Numbered from the stretch's first letter, positions 1-8,989 are shown. The stretch: DNA of 53,319 nt from Ureibacillus thermophilus (GCF_004331915.1 NZ_CP036528.1:530252-583570), one strand, 5' to 3'. Made by a program: numbers and translations. The notes: generated by a model not told the origin, from the letters alone.

Positions 1-100
1 GGAAAGCGTCCCCGGAACGGAAATCAATTTTAATAACATATCAAAAAAACATCATTTTCTCCTTGGAGAAAATGATGTTTTTTTAGATTTGTCCCAACTT
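1..100. repeat. Dispersed repeat family A, copy 1 (cut by window start)
   Basis: This is the right-hand third of a repeat also found at 21661-21977 (inverted) and 52556-52821 (same orientation). The shared part begins at GGAAAGCGTCCCCGGAACGG, continues through a hairpin whose arms are ATCATTTTCTC and GAGAAAATGAT followed by a run of T, and ends near TTTGTCCCAAC. The hairpin plus T-run should act as an intrinsic terminator for whatever gene lies upstream of the window. Confidence 0.85.
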
Positions 101-190
101 TTTTTTATCAAATTTTTAAGTGCATATTCATGTAATTTGTTTAAAATAGTTGTATCATAATATCGATGAGTGATAGAAAGGAGAAAGACT

Positions 191-1459
191 ATGAGTTTTT
201 ATCAAAATAATAATGATTCAGATAAGGATTTCTCGTACTCTCCTTTACAAGAACAATTAAAACGCGAAGAAGAGGAAAAGAAAAATCGGCATCATCATAA
301 AAAAGGAAAAAGCGCTTTCGGCTACTTTTTCAGTGGCTTTTTAGGCGTCGTGGTAGGGGCACTGCTCGTTTGGTTTTTAGTTTCTCCTTCAGAAGGTGAA
401 GAGATAAGTACTTCTATCAAAAATAGCAGTGAATCGCCAAAAATTACACAAACGGCAACAGAGGTCACGACGGATGTAACGCAAGCCGTTGAGAAAGTAT
501 CGAAAGCAGTTGTCGGCATTACCAATATTCAAGAAGTATCAAACTTTTGGACTCGCCAATCCCAAGAAACAGAAGCGGGAAGCGGTTCAGGGGTTATTTA
601 TAAAGTGGATGGAAATAAAGCTTATATCGTAACAAATAACCATGTAGTTGAAAATGCTAAACAATTAGAAGTTACTTTAGCAGATGGAACAAAAGAAAAA
701 GCGGAACTAGTGGGAAGCGATATTTGGACAGACTTAGCGGTTGTAACGATTCCAAGCAAAAATGTAGAAGCAGTTGCCCAATTCGGAGACTCTGACGTAT
801 TAAAACAAGGCGAAACGGTAATTGCTATTGGAAACCCATTAGGATTAGATTTCTATGGTTCAGTCACAACAGGAGTAATTTCCGGAAAAGACCGCTCCGT
901 TCCGGTTGATTTAAACGGCGATGGATATGAAGATTGGGAAACAGAAGTATTGCAAACCGATGCCGCAATTAACCCTGGAAACAGCGGTGGGGCTTTAGTG
1001 AACATTGCCGGTGAATTAGTCGGCATTAACTCCATGAAAATCGCAGAGTCAGCTGTGGAAGGTTTAGGCTTTGCCATTCCAATCAATACAGTCATTCCGA
1101 TTATTGAAGAACTTGAGAAAAATGGAGAAGTGAAACGCCCAACAATGGGAATTGGATTGCTTGATTTAACGGAAGTGCCTGCTTTCTATCAAAAAGAAAC
1201 ATTAAGATTGCCTGATAATGTAACAACAGGGGTAGTAGTGACAGAAGTGGTGCCTGGTTCTCCAGCAGATAGTGCAGGCATTGAAAAATACGACGTCATT
1301 GTCGAAATGGATGGCAAACCAATCGAAAACGCCATCGATTTGCGCCAGCATTTATACAATGAAACGAAAATCGGCGATACGGTAAAAGTGAAAATTTACC
1401 GCCAAGGAAAAACGATGGAATTGCAAGTGAAATTATTAACAGATGGCACCAAATTATAA
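191..1459 (+). CDS. htrA: HtrA/DegP-like membrane-anchored serine protease
   Basis: A trypsin-like quality-control protease of 422 residues. After a charged cytoplasmic N-terminus (His/Lys-rich around residues 34-40) there is one membrane segment at about 42-64, so the protease should face outward. The catalytic triad is visible: His in TNNHVV (about 151), Asp in WTDLAV (about 181) and Ser in NPGNSGGA (about 265). A PDZ domain fills roughly residues 315-410. I chose the ATG at 191, which has AAAGGAG upstream, over an in-frame GTG at 170. Its place before yyzF and rlmH matches B. subtilis YyxA, the HtrA paralogue of the oriC-proximal walRKHIJ region. It degrades or refolds damaged exported proteins. 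A terminator follows at 1502-1535. Confidence 0.95.
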   Translation: MSFYQNNNDSDKDFSYSPLQEQLKREEEEKKNRHHHKKGKSAFGYFFSGFLGVVVGALLVWFLVSPSEGEEISTSIKNSSESPKITQTATEVTTDVTQAVEKVSKAVVGITNIQEVSNFWTRQSQETEAGSGSGVIYKVDGNKAYIVTNNHVVENAKQLEVTLADGTKEKAELVGSDIWTDLAVVTIPSKNVEAVAQFGDSDVLKQGETVIAIGNPLGLDFYGSVTTGVISGKDRSVPVDLNGDGYEDWETEVLQTDAAINPGNSGGALVNIAGELVGINSMKIAESAVEGLGFAIPINTVIPIIEELEKNGEVKRPTMGIGLLDLTEVPAFYQKETLRLPDNVTTGVVVTEVVPGSPADSAGIEKYDVIVEMDGKPIENAIDLRQHLYNETKIGDTVKVKIYRQGKTMELQVKLLTDGTKL

Positions 1460-1501
1460 TTGTGGATAAATTCAAGTTATCCACATGATTTGTTCACAAA
1501 G

Positions 1502-1541
1502 GAGCAGGAAGGAAAAAGCCCAATATTTCCTGCTCTTTTTT
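1502..1541 (+). terminator. Intrinsic terminator of htrA
   Basis: Nine-base arms GAGCAGGAA (1502-1510) and TTCCTGCTC (1527-1535) are followed by a run of T. Confidence 0.85.
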
Positions 1542-1624
1542 TATTTGCTACAATGTTTTGTGGATAAAATAAGAAAAATGTGAATAAGTCTGTGGAAAAA
1601 TAACTTTGAAAGGAGGAAAGGCTG

Positions 1625-1789
1625 ATGAAAAAATATTGCTGCGAAATGCACGTAAATCATGCATTAGACGTAGTTGTTGCTGAAACCAAGGAATATCCGC
1701 TCTTAGAAAAATTAGAGGAAGAAGCAAAGTTATCCACAAAGTGCGACTACTGTGAAAATGAAGCAAAATATATTGTATCAAGAAAATAA
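1625..1789 (+). CDS. CxxH/CxxC small protein, YyzF-like
   Basis: A 54-residue protein starting at ATG 1625, with AAAGGAGG a few bases upstream. It contains a Cys-x-x-x-His pattern near the N-terminus (YCCEMHVNHA) and a CDYC motif near residue 40, the signature of the CxxH/CxxC (YyzF) family found next to rlmH in many Bacillales. The paired cysteines and histidine suggest metal binding, but no function is known. A perfect DnaA box (1730-1738) lies inside the gene and supplies its KLSTK codons, so the coding sequence and the DnaA cluster are superimposed. Confidence 0.8.
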   Translation: MKKYCCEMHVNHALDVVVAETKEYPLLEKLEEEAKLSTKCDYCENEAKYIVSRK

Positions 1790-1915
1790 CTTTACACAAA
1801 ATATAGATTTGATTTGTGGATATGTGTAAAACTTTTGTGGATAACTTGTTTATAAATAGGAAGTAGATGTGGATTTTCTGTGAATTTGTGAAAAGGATCA
1901 TTAAAGGTGGAGAAA

Positions 1916-2395
1916 ATGAATATTTCAATCATTTCAGTAGGAAAGTTAAAAGAAAAGTATTTAAAAATGGGAATAGATGAATATGCAAAACGCCTTTCGA
2001 ACTATGCAAAAATCGATTTAATTGAAGTGGCCGATGAAAAAGCGCCTGAAGAATTGAGCGAGGCGGAAATGGAGTTGGTGAAAAAGAAGGAAGGAGAAAG
2101 GATTTTATCTAAAATTCCAGATGGTACATATGTGTACGCCCTTGCCATCGAAGGAAAAATGAAAACATCCGAAGAATTTGCAGAAGGCTTGGAAAAACTG
2201 ATGACCTATGGTACAAGCAAAATCGCCTTTGTCATCGGCGGCTCCCTCGGTTTACATAAAGATGTATTCAATCGGGCAAATGAAAAAATCAGCTTCGGCC
2301 GCATGACCTTTCCCCATCAACTCATGCGGCTTATCTTGCTGGAGCAAATCTACCGCGGTTTTCGGATTATGAAGGGAGAACCGTACCATAAATAG
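1916..2395 (+). CDS. rlmH: 23S rRNA (pseudouridine-1915-N3)-methyltransferase
   Basis: A 159-residue SPOUT-class methyltransferase that methylates pseudouridine 1915 of 23S rRNA in helix 69 of assembled ribosomes. The start [16 protein letters not shown] is typical; ATG 1916 is favoured over GTG 1907 because AAAGGTGG lies just upstream of it. The knotted SAM-binding loop is seen as FVIGGSLG, and the conserved C-terminus ends in EPYHK. The last codons (GAACCGTACCATAAATAG) correspond to the place where SCC elements insert in staphylococci. Here a serine recombinase gene reads into the rlmH 3' end from the opposite strand. The coding sequence is intact. Confidence 0.97.
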   Translation: MNISIISVGKLKEKYLKMGIDEYAKRLSNYAKIDLIEVADEKAPEELSEAEMELVKKKEGERILSKIPDGTYVYALAIEGKMKTSEEFAEGLEKLMTYGTSKIAFVIGGSLGLHKDVFNRANEKISFGRMTFPHQLMRLILLEQIYRGFRIMKGEPYHK

Positions 2396-4045
2396 AGGCA
2401 AAAATTGTTGTAGGTAAGTTGGTAATTCTTTATCGGAAGCGGGTATTGAAAAGGTGTGTTCATTATCCGTTTCGCGATATAACAAGTGGATTAGTGTAAA
2501 AGTTTTCGATATATTCATTTCAGTAAAATCAAATTCAAGTTCTATATTTTTTATGGTTCTGGTTCTATCTTTTTGCTTGATTGTTATATTTTCAATTAAC
2601 AGCTGGAGTAGCTGTTTTTGATTTTCCCTAGATGTCTTCTTGTAAACAGATAGGAATTTTATAAGTAAATTTTCGATCAACTCTGGTTGGATTACTTTTG
2701 AATCGATAGAACCTAATTGTATTATAATTTCATTTTTCTTTAGTTCTAACTCTCTCTTTTCATTGGAGACCTTTTGTAATCTTTCTTGCAGTATATCCAC
2801 AGGGAGAGTGTTTTTCTCAAAGGCTTCCATATACTTTGTTTGTAACTGTTCAATTTCCTTTAATCGCCTTTCAATCCCTACTAGTTCTTTATTAAGTTGG
2901 CTTATTAAATTAGCAGAACTAGAACTAATGTCTAGGAGAGTCTTATACAACTTTTTCTTATTAGAACTGAATTGTTCAATTTTCTTGATAACTGTATCTT
3001 CTGCTTCATATGCCTTAATGGAATTTGCTTTACAAGCAGCGGATCCTTTATTATGAAAATCGCTACAGACGTAATAACGGTGTTTTCGTTTCGTTCCATC
3101 TCTTCTTGTATGTGTTGTAATGGATGGAACCATTCCTTGACCACAATCAGGACAGCGTAAAAGGCCACTAAGTAAAAATGGTTCGTTTGATTGACGCTGC
3201 TTAAATGATTTACTTTTTCTCCTTGCTCGTACAACGTTCCATAGTTCGTCCGAAATTATAGCTTCGTGTTTTCCTTCAACTAGGATGGGGTTTGGATTTT
3301 TCCCTTTTCTCCGTTTGGTGTCCCAATTCTCAACTTTTAGCCAACTGATTTTACCGTTATATACAACATTGTCTAGGATTTGTGCTACACCGTTAATAGA
3401 AAAATGCCGGTTTCGCTTCGTTCTAAATCCTGCTTTATTTAAGTAGTTAGAAATTGCTCTTAGGCCTTTCCCATTTGCATACATATGATAGATTAGCTGT
3501 ATTATCTTAGCTTCCTCTTCATTGATAACAAGCTCTTTCTTAACAGTGTCATATCCAAATACAACTCCGCCGTTCCATCGACCTTCTAATGCTCGTTGTT
3601 TCATTCCTAGTTTTACATTTTCGGATAAAGTATTACGCTCCATTTCAGCAATAGAAGCCATAATTTGAAGTACTAGGCGACCTATTGGACTACTGGTATC
3701 AAAGTTCTCCGAATAGGATATAAATTTCACGTTGTATTTTTCAAACTTATCTAGAATCATGAGTGTGTCTAACATATTTCTAGAGAGTCGAGATATTTTC
3801 CATACTATAACGGCATCAAATCTCTCATTTTCAACATCTTTAATTAGCCTCTGCATTTCAGGACGTCCATTTACCGATTTACCGCTAATTCCTTCATCGA
3901 CATACTCATCGACTACTTCCCATTTATAAACTTGAGCATATTGCCGAAGTGTTTGAAGTTGTGCTGCTATACTGAAACCTTCTTTTGCTTGTTCTTCTGT
4001 ACTAACGCGGGCGTAGATTGCTACTCTTTTTATTTCTGGTGTCAT
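2252..4045 (-). CDS. Large serine recombinase/integrase with tail running into rlmH
   Basis: A 597-residue large serine recombinase that integrates or excises DNA. The N-terminal resolvase domain (about 6-150) carries the nucleophile in YARVS (Ser15). A recombinase domain follows (about 160-275), then a zinc ribbon with cysteines 298, 301, 327 and 338, a coiled coil (about 370-455) and a C-terminal region. The last 48 codons (2252-2395) are the exact antisense of the end of rlmH, so this tail comes from the host. A relative's tail at 5600-5840 ends shortly after the matching FDE segment, which suggests the original stop was lost or swapped on integration. The start ATG follows AAAGGAGG. It is unrelated in layout to SCC CcrAB beyond being a serine recombinase at rlmH. 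Confidence 0.9.
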   Translation of the reverse strand: MTPEIKRVAIYARVSTEEQAKEGFSIAAQLQTLRQYAQVYKWEVVDEYVDEGISGKSVNGRPEMQRLIKDVENERFDAVIVWKISRLSRNMLDTLMILDKFEKYNVKFISYSENFDTSSPIGRLVLQIMASIAEMERNTLSENVKLGMKQRALEGRWNGGVVFGYDTVKKELVINEEEAKIIQLIYHMYANGKGLRAISNYLNKAGFRTKRNRHFSINGVAQILDNVVYNGKISWLKVENWDTKRRKGKNPNPILVEGKHEAIISDELWNVVRARRKSKSFKQRQSNEPFLLSGLLRCPDCGQGMVPSITTHTRRDGTKRKHRYYVCSDFHNKGSAACKANSIKAYEAEDTVIKKIEQFSSNKKKLYKTLLDISSSSANLISQLNKELVGIERRLKEIEQLQTKYMEAFEKNTLPVDILQERLQKVSNEKRELELKKNEIIIQLGSIDSKVIQPELIENLLIKFLSVYKKTSRENQKQLLQLLIENITIKQKDRTRTIKNIELEFDFTEMNISKTFTLIHLLYRETDNEHTFSIPASDKELPTYLQQFLPLFMVRFSLHNPKTAVDLLQQDKPHELMGKGHAAEADFFICPIEYIFM

Positions 4046-4382
4046 ATTTATCCTCCTTTGCCTTTATAATACTATGAAAATATTGGAAAGGGAAAAAGGA
4101 TTCAAGTTTCTATTTGTTTATAGCAAACCTAGTAAAAATAAATTGTAACCAAAAAAATAGATATGTTTAAGGAATTATTAATATGATGTTGAGTAAAAAC
4201 GGAGTTGTAGAAAGCAAACTTATAATAACAGGAAGGATAGGTTGTTGAGAAAAGTTCAAAAAAAGAATTGAGAATAATTTTATAATAGATTATTCTTTAT
4301 TACATCAATATTGATCAATCACTTTAATGAAAGGAATGTATTGATATATTTGACGTCAATGTATTAATACGAAAAGGTAAGT

Positions 4383-5351
4383 ATGAATAATAATCCAATT
4401 ACTAATTTTACGTATTTAATAGAAAATGATTATTCAAATATAGCAGGCATTGCTATTTCAAAAAATGGAAGTATGGTTTTTGAGCAATATTTTCATGAGT
4501 ATACCAAGGATGATGCATTGCATGTGGCTTCTGTAACAAAAAGTATAGTATCAGCTCTTATTGGCATTGCAGTAGATAAAGGATATGTTAAAAATATAGA
4601 ACAGAAAGTATTAGAGTTTTTCCCGGATTATACGATTAAGCGTGGCGAAAAAACAATACAAAATGTCACTATTAAAAATTTATTGACGATGACTGCACCA
4701 TTTAAATACAAGTCGGAGCCGTATACAAAGGTCTATTCGAGTGATGATTGGGTAAAAGCCGCATTAGATTTACTAGGGGGAAAAAGCGATATTGGGGAGT
4801 TTAAATATACTACCGTTGGAATTAATATTTTGTCCGGTATTCTTACAAACGCAACTGGTCAGTCAGTGATTAATTTCGCTACAGAAAACTTGTTTAAACC
4901 TCTTGGAATAAAGGAGCCAAATAATGCATTTATACAAAACAAAGAAGATTATTTAGCTTTTCTCAAGGATAAATATGTAACTGGTTGGATGGCAGACCCT
5001 AAAGGTGTAAATACCGCCGGTTGGGGGCTTACTTTAACGCTAAGGGATATGATGAAGATAGGTCAGTTATATTTAAATGGTGGTTTATGGGACGGTAAGC
5101 AAATTTTATCTTCCAAATGGATAGATGACAGCACAAGTGAAAAGAGCCGATGGGGAGAGTTGTCATATGGTTACTTGTGGTGGATTGTTGATGATGGCTA
5201 TGCAGCTTTGGGTGATGGCGGAAATATAATTTTCATAAATCCTAAAAAGAAAATAGTAGTTACTATTGCTTCTCGCTTTATGCCACGTGCCAAGGATAGA
5301 ATTGAATTGATTAGAAAGCATATTATGCCATTGTTCGATCGAATAGTGTAA
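4383..5351 (+). CDS. Class C beta-lactamase-related serine hydrolase
   Basis: A 322-residue protein of the beta-lactamase/penicillin-binding-protein-like serine hydrolase fold. The SxxK motif is SVTK (Ser50, Lys53). The second motif Tyr is probably Tyr142 in FKYTTVG, and a GDGG segment sits where the third motif (usually HTG or KTG) is expected. No signal peptide is visible, so a cytoplasmic esterase or amidase role is more likely than cell-wall work, though the substrate cannot be predicted. It is AT-rich cargo between the rlmH-integrated recombinase and IS remnants. Palindromic sequence (TTGACGTCAA at 4350-4359, GTATTAATAC at 4361-4370) lies just upstream of its weak AAAGG ribosome site and might be an operator. 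Confidence 0.8.
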   Translation: MNNNPITNFTYLIENDYSNIAGIAISKNGSMVFEQYFHEYTKDDALHVASVTKSIVSALIGIAVDKGYVKNIEQKVLEFFPDYTIKRGEKTIQNVTIKNLLTMTAPFKYKSEPYTKVYSSDDWVKAALDLLGGKSDIGEFKYTTVGINILSGILTNATGQSVINFATENLFKPLGIKEPNNAFIQNKEDYLAFLKDKYVTGWMADPKGVNTAGWGLTLTLRDMMKIGQLYLNGGLWDGKQILSSKWIDDSTSEKSRWGELSYGYLWWIVDDGYAALGDGGNIIFINPKKKIVVTIASRFMPRAKDRIELIRKHIMPLFDRIV

Positions 5352-5380
5352 AGAGATTATGAAGTTTTCTTCTTAAACTA

Positions 5381-5500
5381 TCAGGTGAGTTTGAGGATTA
5401 TATTCAGAAACCAATAGACTTAGTTATACTAAATGATATTAAACCTGCTTTAAAGCCAACTATTCTAACGACTATTACATTTTCAGAACAGGATAAATAA
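5381..5500 (+). pseudogene. Possible nucleotidyltransferase C-terminal remnant
   Basis: One frame in this gap reads SGEFEDYIQKPIDLVILND and then a Pro-Ala-Leu-containing stretch before TAA at 5498-5500. The pattern (V/I)DLVxLNDxxPxL resembles the C-terminal part of MntA-type minimal nucleotidyltransferases. No start, GS...DxD motif or partner gene is present, so at most this is a fragment. The assignment is weak. Confidence 0.3.
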
Positions 5501-5510
5501 CTGGAGTATT

Positions 5511-5547
5511 AATTAGCAGTCTATTCGTTAAAAATAGACTGCTAATT
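5511..5547. repeat. Perfect 15-bp inverted repeat
   Basis: Arms AATTAGCAGTCTATT (5511-5525) and AATAGACTGCTAATT (5533-5547) are exact complements around a 7-base loop. No T-run follows on either strand, so it is not a classical terminator; it could be a recombination or protein-binding site at an element boundary. Confidence 0.6.
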
Positions 5548-5599
5548 AGCTTCAGACTAAGAAAGAATACAAATTTAACAGTAAAATGCCAACAAGTTG

Positions 5600-5840
5600 T
5601 TAAATAAGTTCATGACTTATCTCCTCAAATAAATCTTCATCAAACTCGTAAACTATTCTCTTGATCGTTCGATCTTTAGGTTTTTCTCCATTATTTACTT
5701 GAATTTCTTTAATAAGAAATCGGAGTAATTCTTTTTTATCATAATCGTCTAATAGGTTATAAAATGAATTAAAATCATTAGCAATGTGGTTAATTAATGG
5801 TAATAAGTCACTGCTATTCTTTAATTCTATCTGCTTTGTT
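5600..5840 (-). pseudogene. C-terminal remnant of a second serine recombinase
   Basis: About 80 codons resemble the C-terminal region of large serine recombinases: a helical stretch, then LLRFLIKEIQVNNGEKPKDR and IKRIVYEFDED. This parallels [20 protein letters not shown] and IELEFDF in the recombinase at 2252-4045. It ends naturally with ISHELI and a stop. Everything N-terminal is missing and IS21 sequence lies immediately upstream, so an IS insertion or deletion removed the catalytic part. It shows that a second, related integrase once occupied this locus. Confidence 0.65.
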
Positions 5841-5908
5841 AATAGTTGTATTTTGCAATAGAAAAGTGCAGAGAAATGCAATTAAAAATGCAGAGGTTTG
5901 CCACCCAT

Positions 5909-6310
5909 TTAATTCCTTTTCGACAATGCGTGGGACAGTCTATAGCTCTCGCCGTGAAAAGAGATGATATGGGCGTGATGAATTAGCCTGTCCTCTAACG
6001 CTGCTGTTAAACGAGAATCTGTAAAGATCCGGTTCCATTGACTAAATTCTAAGTTAGATGTAATAATTACGCTTTTCTGTTCATAAAACTCCGATATAAT
6101 TTGGAATAATAATTCAGCTCCTTCTTTACTAAATGGTAAGTATCCCATTTCATCTAAAATGACCAAATCAACCTTCTCCATCCGTTTTCTAAATGCTGAT
6201 AAACGGTTGTTACGTAAAGCTTGCTCTAATTCCTCAACTAGGTGGGCAACACGGTAAAAACGAACCTCATAACCTAGTTCACAAGCTTTTCTCCCTAGTC
6301 CGTTTCGTCT
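5909..6310 (-). pseudogene. istB: IS21-family helper IstB, 5'-truncated
   Basis: About 130 codons match the C-terminal two thirds of IstB, the AAA+ ATPase that helps the IS21 transposase IstA. The Walker B strand LVILDEMGYLP and the sensor-like VIITSNLEFSQW segment are clear, as is the C-terminal HGESYRL. The Walker A part and the entire istA gene are gone; the frame opens abruptly near 6310 next to IS6-like sequence. It is therefore an inactive remnant, and its junction marks where a later event cut the element. Confidence 0.8.
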
Positions 6311-6379
6311 TTGCAAAATCGTTATCCAAACACCTTCTGAACTGCTTGTTCCGGTTCTGGTGCAAAAATTTCAAGACAA

Positions 6380-6563
6380 TTATCATGCAGCCGATTCGGA
6401 TGGGAACACTATTGACTTTTTCCTTAGTAAAACGACAAATCAGCCAAGCGCTTCTTGAAAAAAGCCTTGGCTTTTTCACATGTATCCGCTCCGCGTGTCA
6501 TTGCTGTAGATAATATCCAGTAGCAATGGAAGAGTTAAAGGAAGAAAAAAGGGATGCCAGAAA
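6380..6563 (+). pseudogene. IS6-family transposase remnant (frameshifted)
   Basis: Three frames together read ADSDGNTIDFFLSKT, then SHVSAPRVIAVDN, then PVAMEELKEEK. These are the conserved blocks around the second catalytic Asp of IS6/IS26-type DDE transposases (usual form: avDSDGNTIDF-LSKTRD ... PRVITVDKNPAYP-AI-ELK). Stops and at least two frameshifts separate them, and both termini are missing. Identification rests on motif order only. Confidence 0.6.
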
Positions 6564-6610
6564 GCATCCAAATTTGATTCATCCGATGACGGATTGGTTC
6601 ATCCATTCCT

Positions 6611-7525
6611 TCAGAATTTCGGCAACGCCTCCACGGCATCCGCCAAATCGCTGTAACTGTCTTTCAAGTATCTTGATGTCGTGGCGATATTGCTGTGGCC
6701 GGCGAGACGCCGCACTTTTTCGATGTCGTTGTTCGTCGCTTTTAACATCCACTTGCAAAACGTATGGCGAAACATATGGGGCGTCAGTTTTTTATTCGGC
6801 AGGCTGTAGCTTTCGATCATTCGCTGAATGCCTCTTACAGAAAACTTCGGAGAACGCTGGCTGTAAAAGACGTATGGCGATTCGGCCACATGCGGTTTCT
6901 TTTTCGCCATTTCCGCACGAAACTTAAGCCAATCCTCGAGTTCTGTCAGCAAGATATTCGAAATCGGTACCGTTCTTACCTTCATCCCTTTTCCCACGAT
7001 CCGAATTCGTCTCATCTCTAAATCTAAGTCCGTTAATTTTAAATTTGATAACTCTTCCACTCGCAATCCCGCATAGGTAAGCAAATACACTACCGCACGG
7101 TCCCGACGATATTTCTCCTCGGGATCAACTCCCCGGCTTTGCACCGGTTTTTTCCGCATTCGATGCAACAAGTCCTCAAATTCTTCTTCCGTGAGCCACA
7201 TAATCTTTTCGTTCTCTTCATCGGCCGATTTTAAATCCTGGATGTCTTTCATTGGGTTCTGTTCGATCTTATGATGTTCGACCGCCCACGCATAAAAGCT
7301 TCGCAGCGAATTGAGCCGGCGGTTGATCGTAGAGATGGCCAACGGTTTTCCCTCGGACGGGTTCAACATTTGCTGGATCCATTTGCGGATGTCAGCCGGC
7401 GTGACGTAATCGCCCGGACGGATATGTAAATCGTTGAAAAAGATATTCAAATCATTTGTATAGGAGATGATCGTGTTTGGGGAAGCACCTTTTTCCTGAA
7501 GGTATGTAACATACTCATTTAGCAT
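6611..7525 (-). CDS. Tyrosine recombinase, XerC/D or TnpI-like
   Basis: A 304-residue site-specific recombinase. An N-terminal SAM-like DNA-binding domain (about 1-95) is followed by the catalytic domain. The catalytic residues are all visible: Arg in AGLRVEE, Lys in GKGMK, His-x-x-Arg in HMFRHTF, His in GHSN and the nucleophilic Tyr in TSRYLKD. ATG 7525, with AAAGGGTGG just upstream, is preferred to GTG 7534. The gene is richer in G+C than its neighbours, suggesting separate origin. Repeated ATAYRCGRCGA-like motifs upstream (7541-7670 and 8014-8079) are candidate binding sites, an arrangement reminiscent of transposon resolvases such as TnpI rather than chromosomal XerC/XerD. It appears intact. 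Confidence 0.85.
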   Translation of the reverse strand: MLNEYVTYLQEKGASPNTIISYTNDLNIFFNDLHIRPGDYVTPADIRKWIQQMLNPSEGKPLAISTINRRLNSLRSFYAWAVEHHKIEQNPMKDIQDLKSADEENEKIMWLTEEEFEDLLHRMRKKPVQSRGVDPEEKYRRDRAVVYLLTYAGLRVEELSNLKLTDLDLEMRRIRIVGKGMKVRTVPISNILLTELEDWLKFRAEMAKKKPHVAESPYVFYSQRSPKFSVRGIQRMIESYSLPNKKLTPHMFRHTFCKWMLKATNNDIEKVRRLAGHSNIATTSRYLKDSYSDLADAVEALPKF

Positions 7526-7540
7526 CTTTTCCACCCTTTC

Positions 7541-8079
7541 ACTTATACGACGAGTTTAAATAGATTCAAAGAGTGAATAATCGCTTTAAAAAATAACATT
7601 ATATGACGAGTATATCATAAAAAAGAATAGATTGTTAGACATATAATGTAGATTATATGACTAGTTTGGATGATGTATAAAATTTTGTGTAACGCATTTT
7701 GTTAGAAGAAAAAGGTAGGATATTCTCTGATTTGGCTAAAAACAACATTCCAGAGAAAGGAGAACCCTACCTACGTCTAAAAGTATACCGAATTTATGAG
7801 GATTTGCCGAAGCACAGGAAGCCCTTCAACGAATGTTTGAAGAACGTTATCGTTAACCAAATATTGTGAATAAACAAAATAAGAGGATTCTCCCTTTCCA
7901 CACAAAAGACTGAATATTAAGTCCTTTGTGTGGAAGAAATAGCCCCCACTCTATTCTAAATCCATTTCAGAGTACCCTATCTATCTTACATTACACAAAA
8001 TTCTGTCTGTTCCAATATACGGTAGATTATACAGTATTTTTATAAAAACAACTTCATATACGGCGAATTATACGGTAAT
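7541..8079. repeat. Repeated recombinase-site-like motifs
   Basis: Related sequences occur at 7543-7558 (TTATACGACGAGTTTA), 7599-7614 (TTATATGACGAGTATA), 7653-7668 (TTATATGACTAGTTTG), 8014-8035 and 8056-8077. The last two are direct repeats of about 22 bp (ATATACGGxxGAxTTATACxGTA) differing at only a few bases. They flank a small IS-like insert and sit upstream of the tyrosine recombinase. Binding or crossover function is inferred from position and repetition only. Confidence 0.5.
7679..8004. mobile_element. Small IS-derived element with terminal inverted repeats
   Basis: The ends carry ATTTTGTGTAA (7682-7692) and TTACACAAAAT (7991-8001) in inverted orientation. Inside is a short degenerate coding trace: KSIPNL, an in-frame stop, then GFAEAQEALQRMFEERYR and a stop (about 7780-7857). 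The ends and size fit a deletion derivative (MITE-like) of an IS, possibly IS256-like, but I cannot name the family with confidence. It interrupts the run of recombinase-site-like repeats, so it inserted after they were in place. Confidence 0.5.
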
Positions 8080-8260
8080 ATATTATGGTGTAAAGATAAT
8101 TCGTATTATTAATACGTTAAATATCTGTATTTAATCACGTATACAATTAATTGAAGGGTGAAAAATATTATGGAATTATTTGCTATGGATTAAAGATTTT
8201 GTGCTATACTTTTTATTAGGAAAAATAGAAAATAAATGTAGAATTTTGACAAGGAATTGA

Positions 8261-8989
8261 GTGGAGTTGAGTAGAAAAGTGTTGCAACGAGCCATTTCAA
8301 TGTTAACCAAATCAGATCTCAAATATGGTAATAATATACCAGAATGGCTAAAAGATGAATATTCTTATTGGGAAAAAGTTGTTTCTGATAAGAATTTCCC
8401 TTGCCACTTTGGAACTATCGCTGAGAAAAAAGGCGATTTAAGATATTTTTATATAGAAAATCATGATTTAAGCCCTCTACCGAATGTATTAAGAGAGTTT
8501 TTGAAATTATCAAGAGAAAATGAGCATAATAAACATGCTTTGGTTGTTTTTGTGCAACCTGAAATTCCAGAACAGTCATTTGATTACTATGAAAATTATT
8601 TTTGGAATATTTTAAAATATCTACATGAGAATGATGAAAAAGAATGGAATGCAAATATTCCAACTGATCCAGATGATCCACTTTGGGAATTTTGTTTTGA
8701 TGGAGAACCTATTTTTGTATCAGCTAATATGCCAGCATATAAACATAGAATTACTAGGAACATGGGAAAAAGCCTTATATTGATCTTTCAACCTAGAAGA
8801 ATTTTTGCTGATATTACTCCAAAGGCTATTGATTTAATTCGATCAAAAGTAGAGTCGATAGAAAATCTCCCAATCCATCCGGATCTAGGAAGATATGGAG
8901 ACGAAAGCAACAGAGAATGGAAACAGTATATAATCACTGATGACAATAATCCAAGAAAAGGGGTATGTCCATTCCATCCTAAATCTTGA
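8261..8989 (+). CDS. YqcI/YcgG family protein
   Basis: A 242-residue soluble protein of the YqcI/YcgG family. Family features visible are FPCHFGT near residue 46, the central FVQPEIP and FCFDGEPIFVSANMPAY segments, the PRRIFADI block and the C-terminal CPFHP. The conserved Cys and His residues suggest cofactor binding, but the function is uncharacterised as far as I know. GTG 8261 has AAGGA five bases upstream; TTG 8267 is an alternative. It sits as isolated cargo between mobile remnants, followed closely by a LysE-type exporter on the same strand (gap about 57 bases), so the two may be co-transcribed. Confidence 0.75.
   Translation: MELSRKVLQRAISMLTKSDLKYGNNIPEWLKDEYSYWEKVVSDKNFPCHFGTIAEKKGDLRYFYIENHDLSPLPNVLREFLKLSRENEHNKHALVVFVQPEIPEQSFDYYENYFWNILKYLHENDEKEWNANIPTDPDDPLWEFCFDGEPIFVSANMPAYKHRITRNMGKSLILIFQPRRIFADITPKAIDLIRSKVESIENLPIHPDLGRYGDESNREWKQYIITDDNNPRKGVCPFHPKS

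Larger units (their letters stand above)
1461..1844. promoter_or_regulatory. DnaA-box cluster between htrA and rlmH
   Basis: Five perfect TTATCCACA 9-mers, in either orientation, occur at 1461-1469, 1477-1485, 1559-1567, 1730-1738 and 1836-1844. Four relaxed matches to TTWTNCACA, or one-mismatch forms, occur at 1579-1587, 1591-1599, 1815-1823 and 1823-1831. The cluster spans the htrA-yyzF gap, the yyzF coding region and the rlmH promoter region. In B. subtilis the yydA (rlmH) promoter is one of the known oriC-proximal DnaA-binding clusters that titrate DnaA, so this looks like the conserved counterpart. Its use here is inferred. Confidence 0.85.

Noticed and set aside
2252-4045. SCCmec-type ccrAB element
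   Set aside because: Only one large recombinase with phage/transposon-type layout is present, with no ccrA/ccrB pair and no clear flanking direct repeats.
6526-6927. Plus-strand frame opposite the tyrosine recombinase
   Set aside because: Only its first dozen codons are real (IS6 remnant); the rest is the antisense of the recombinase.
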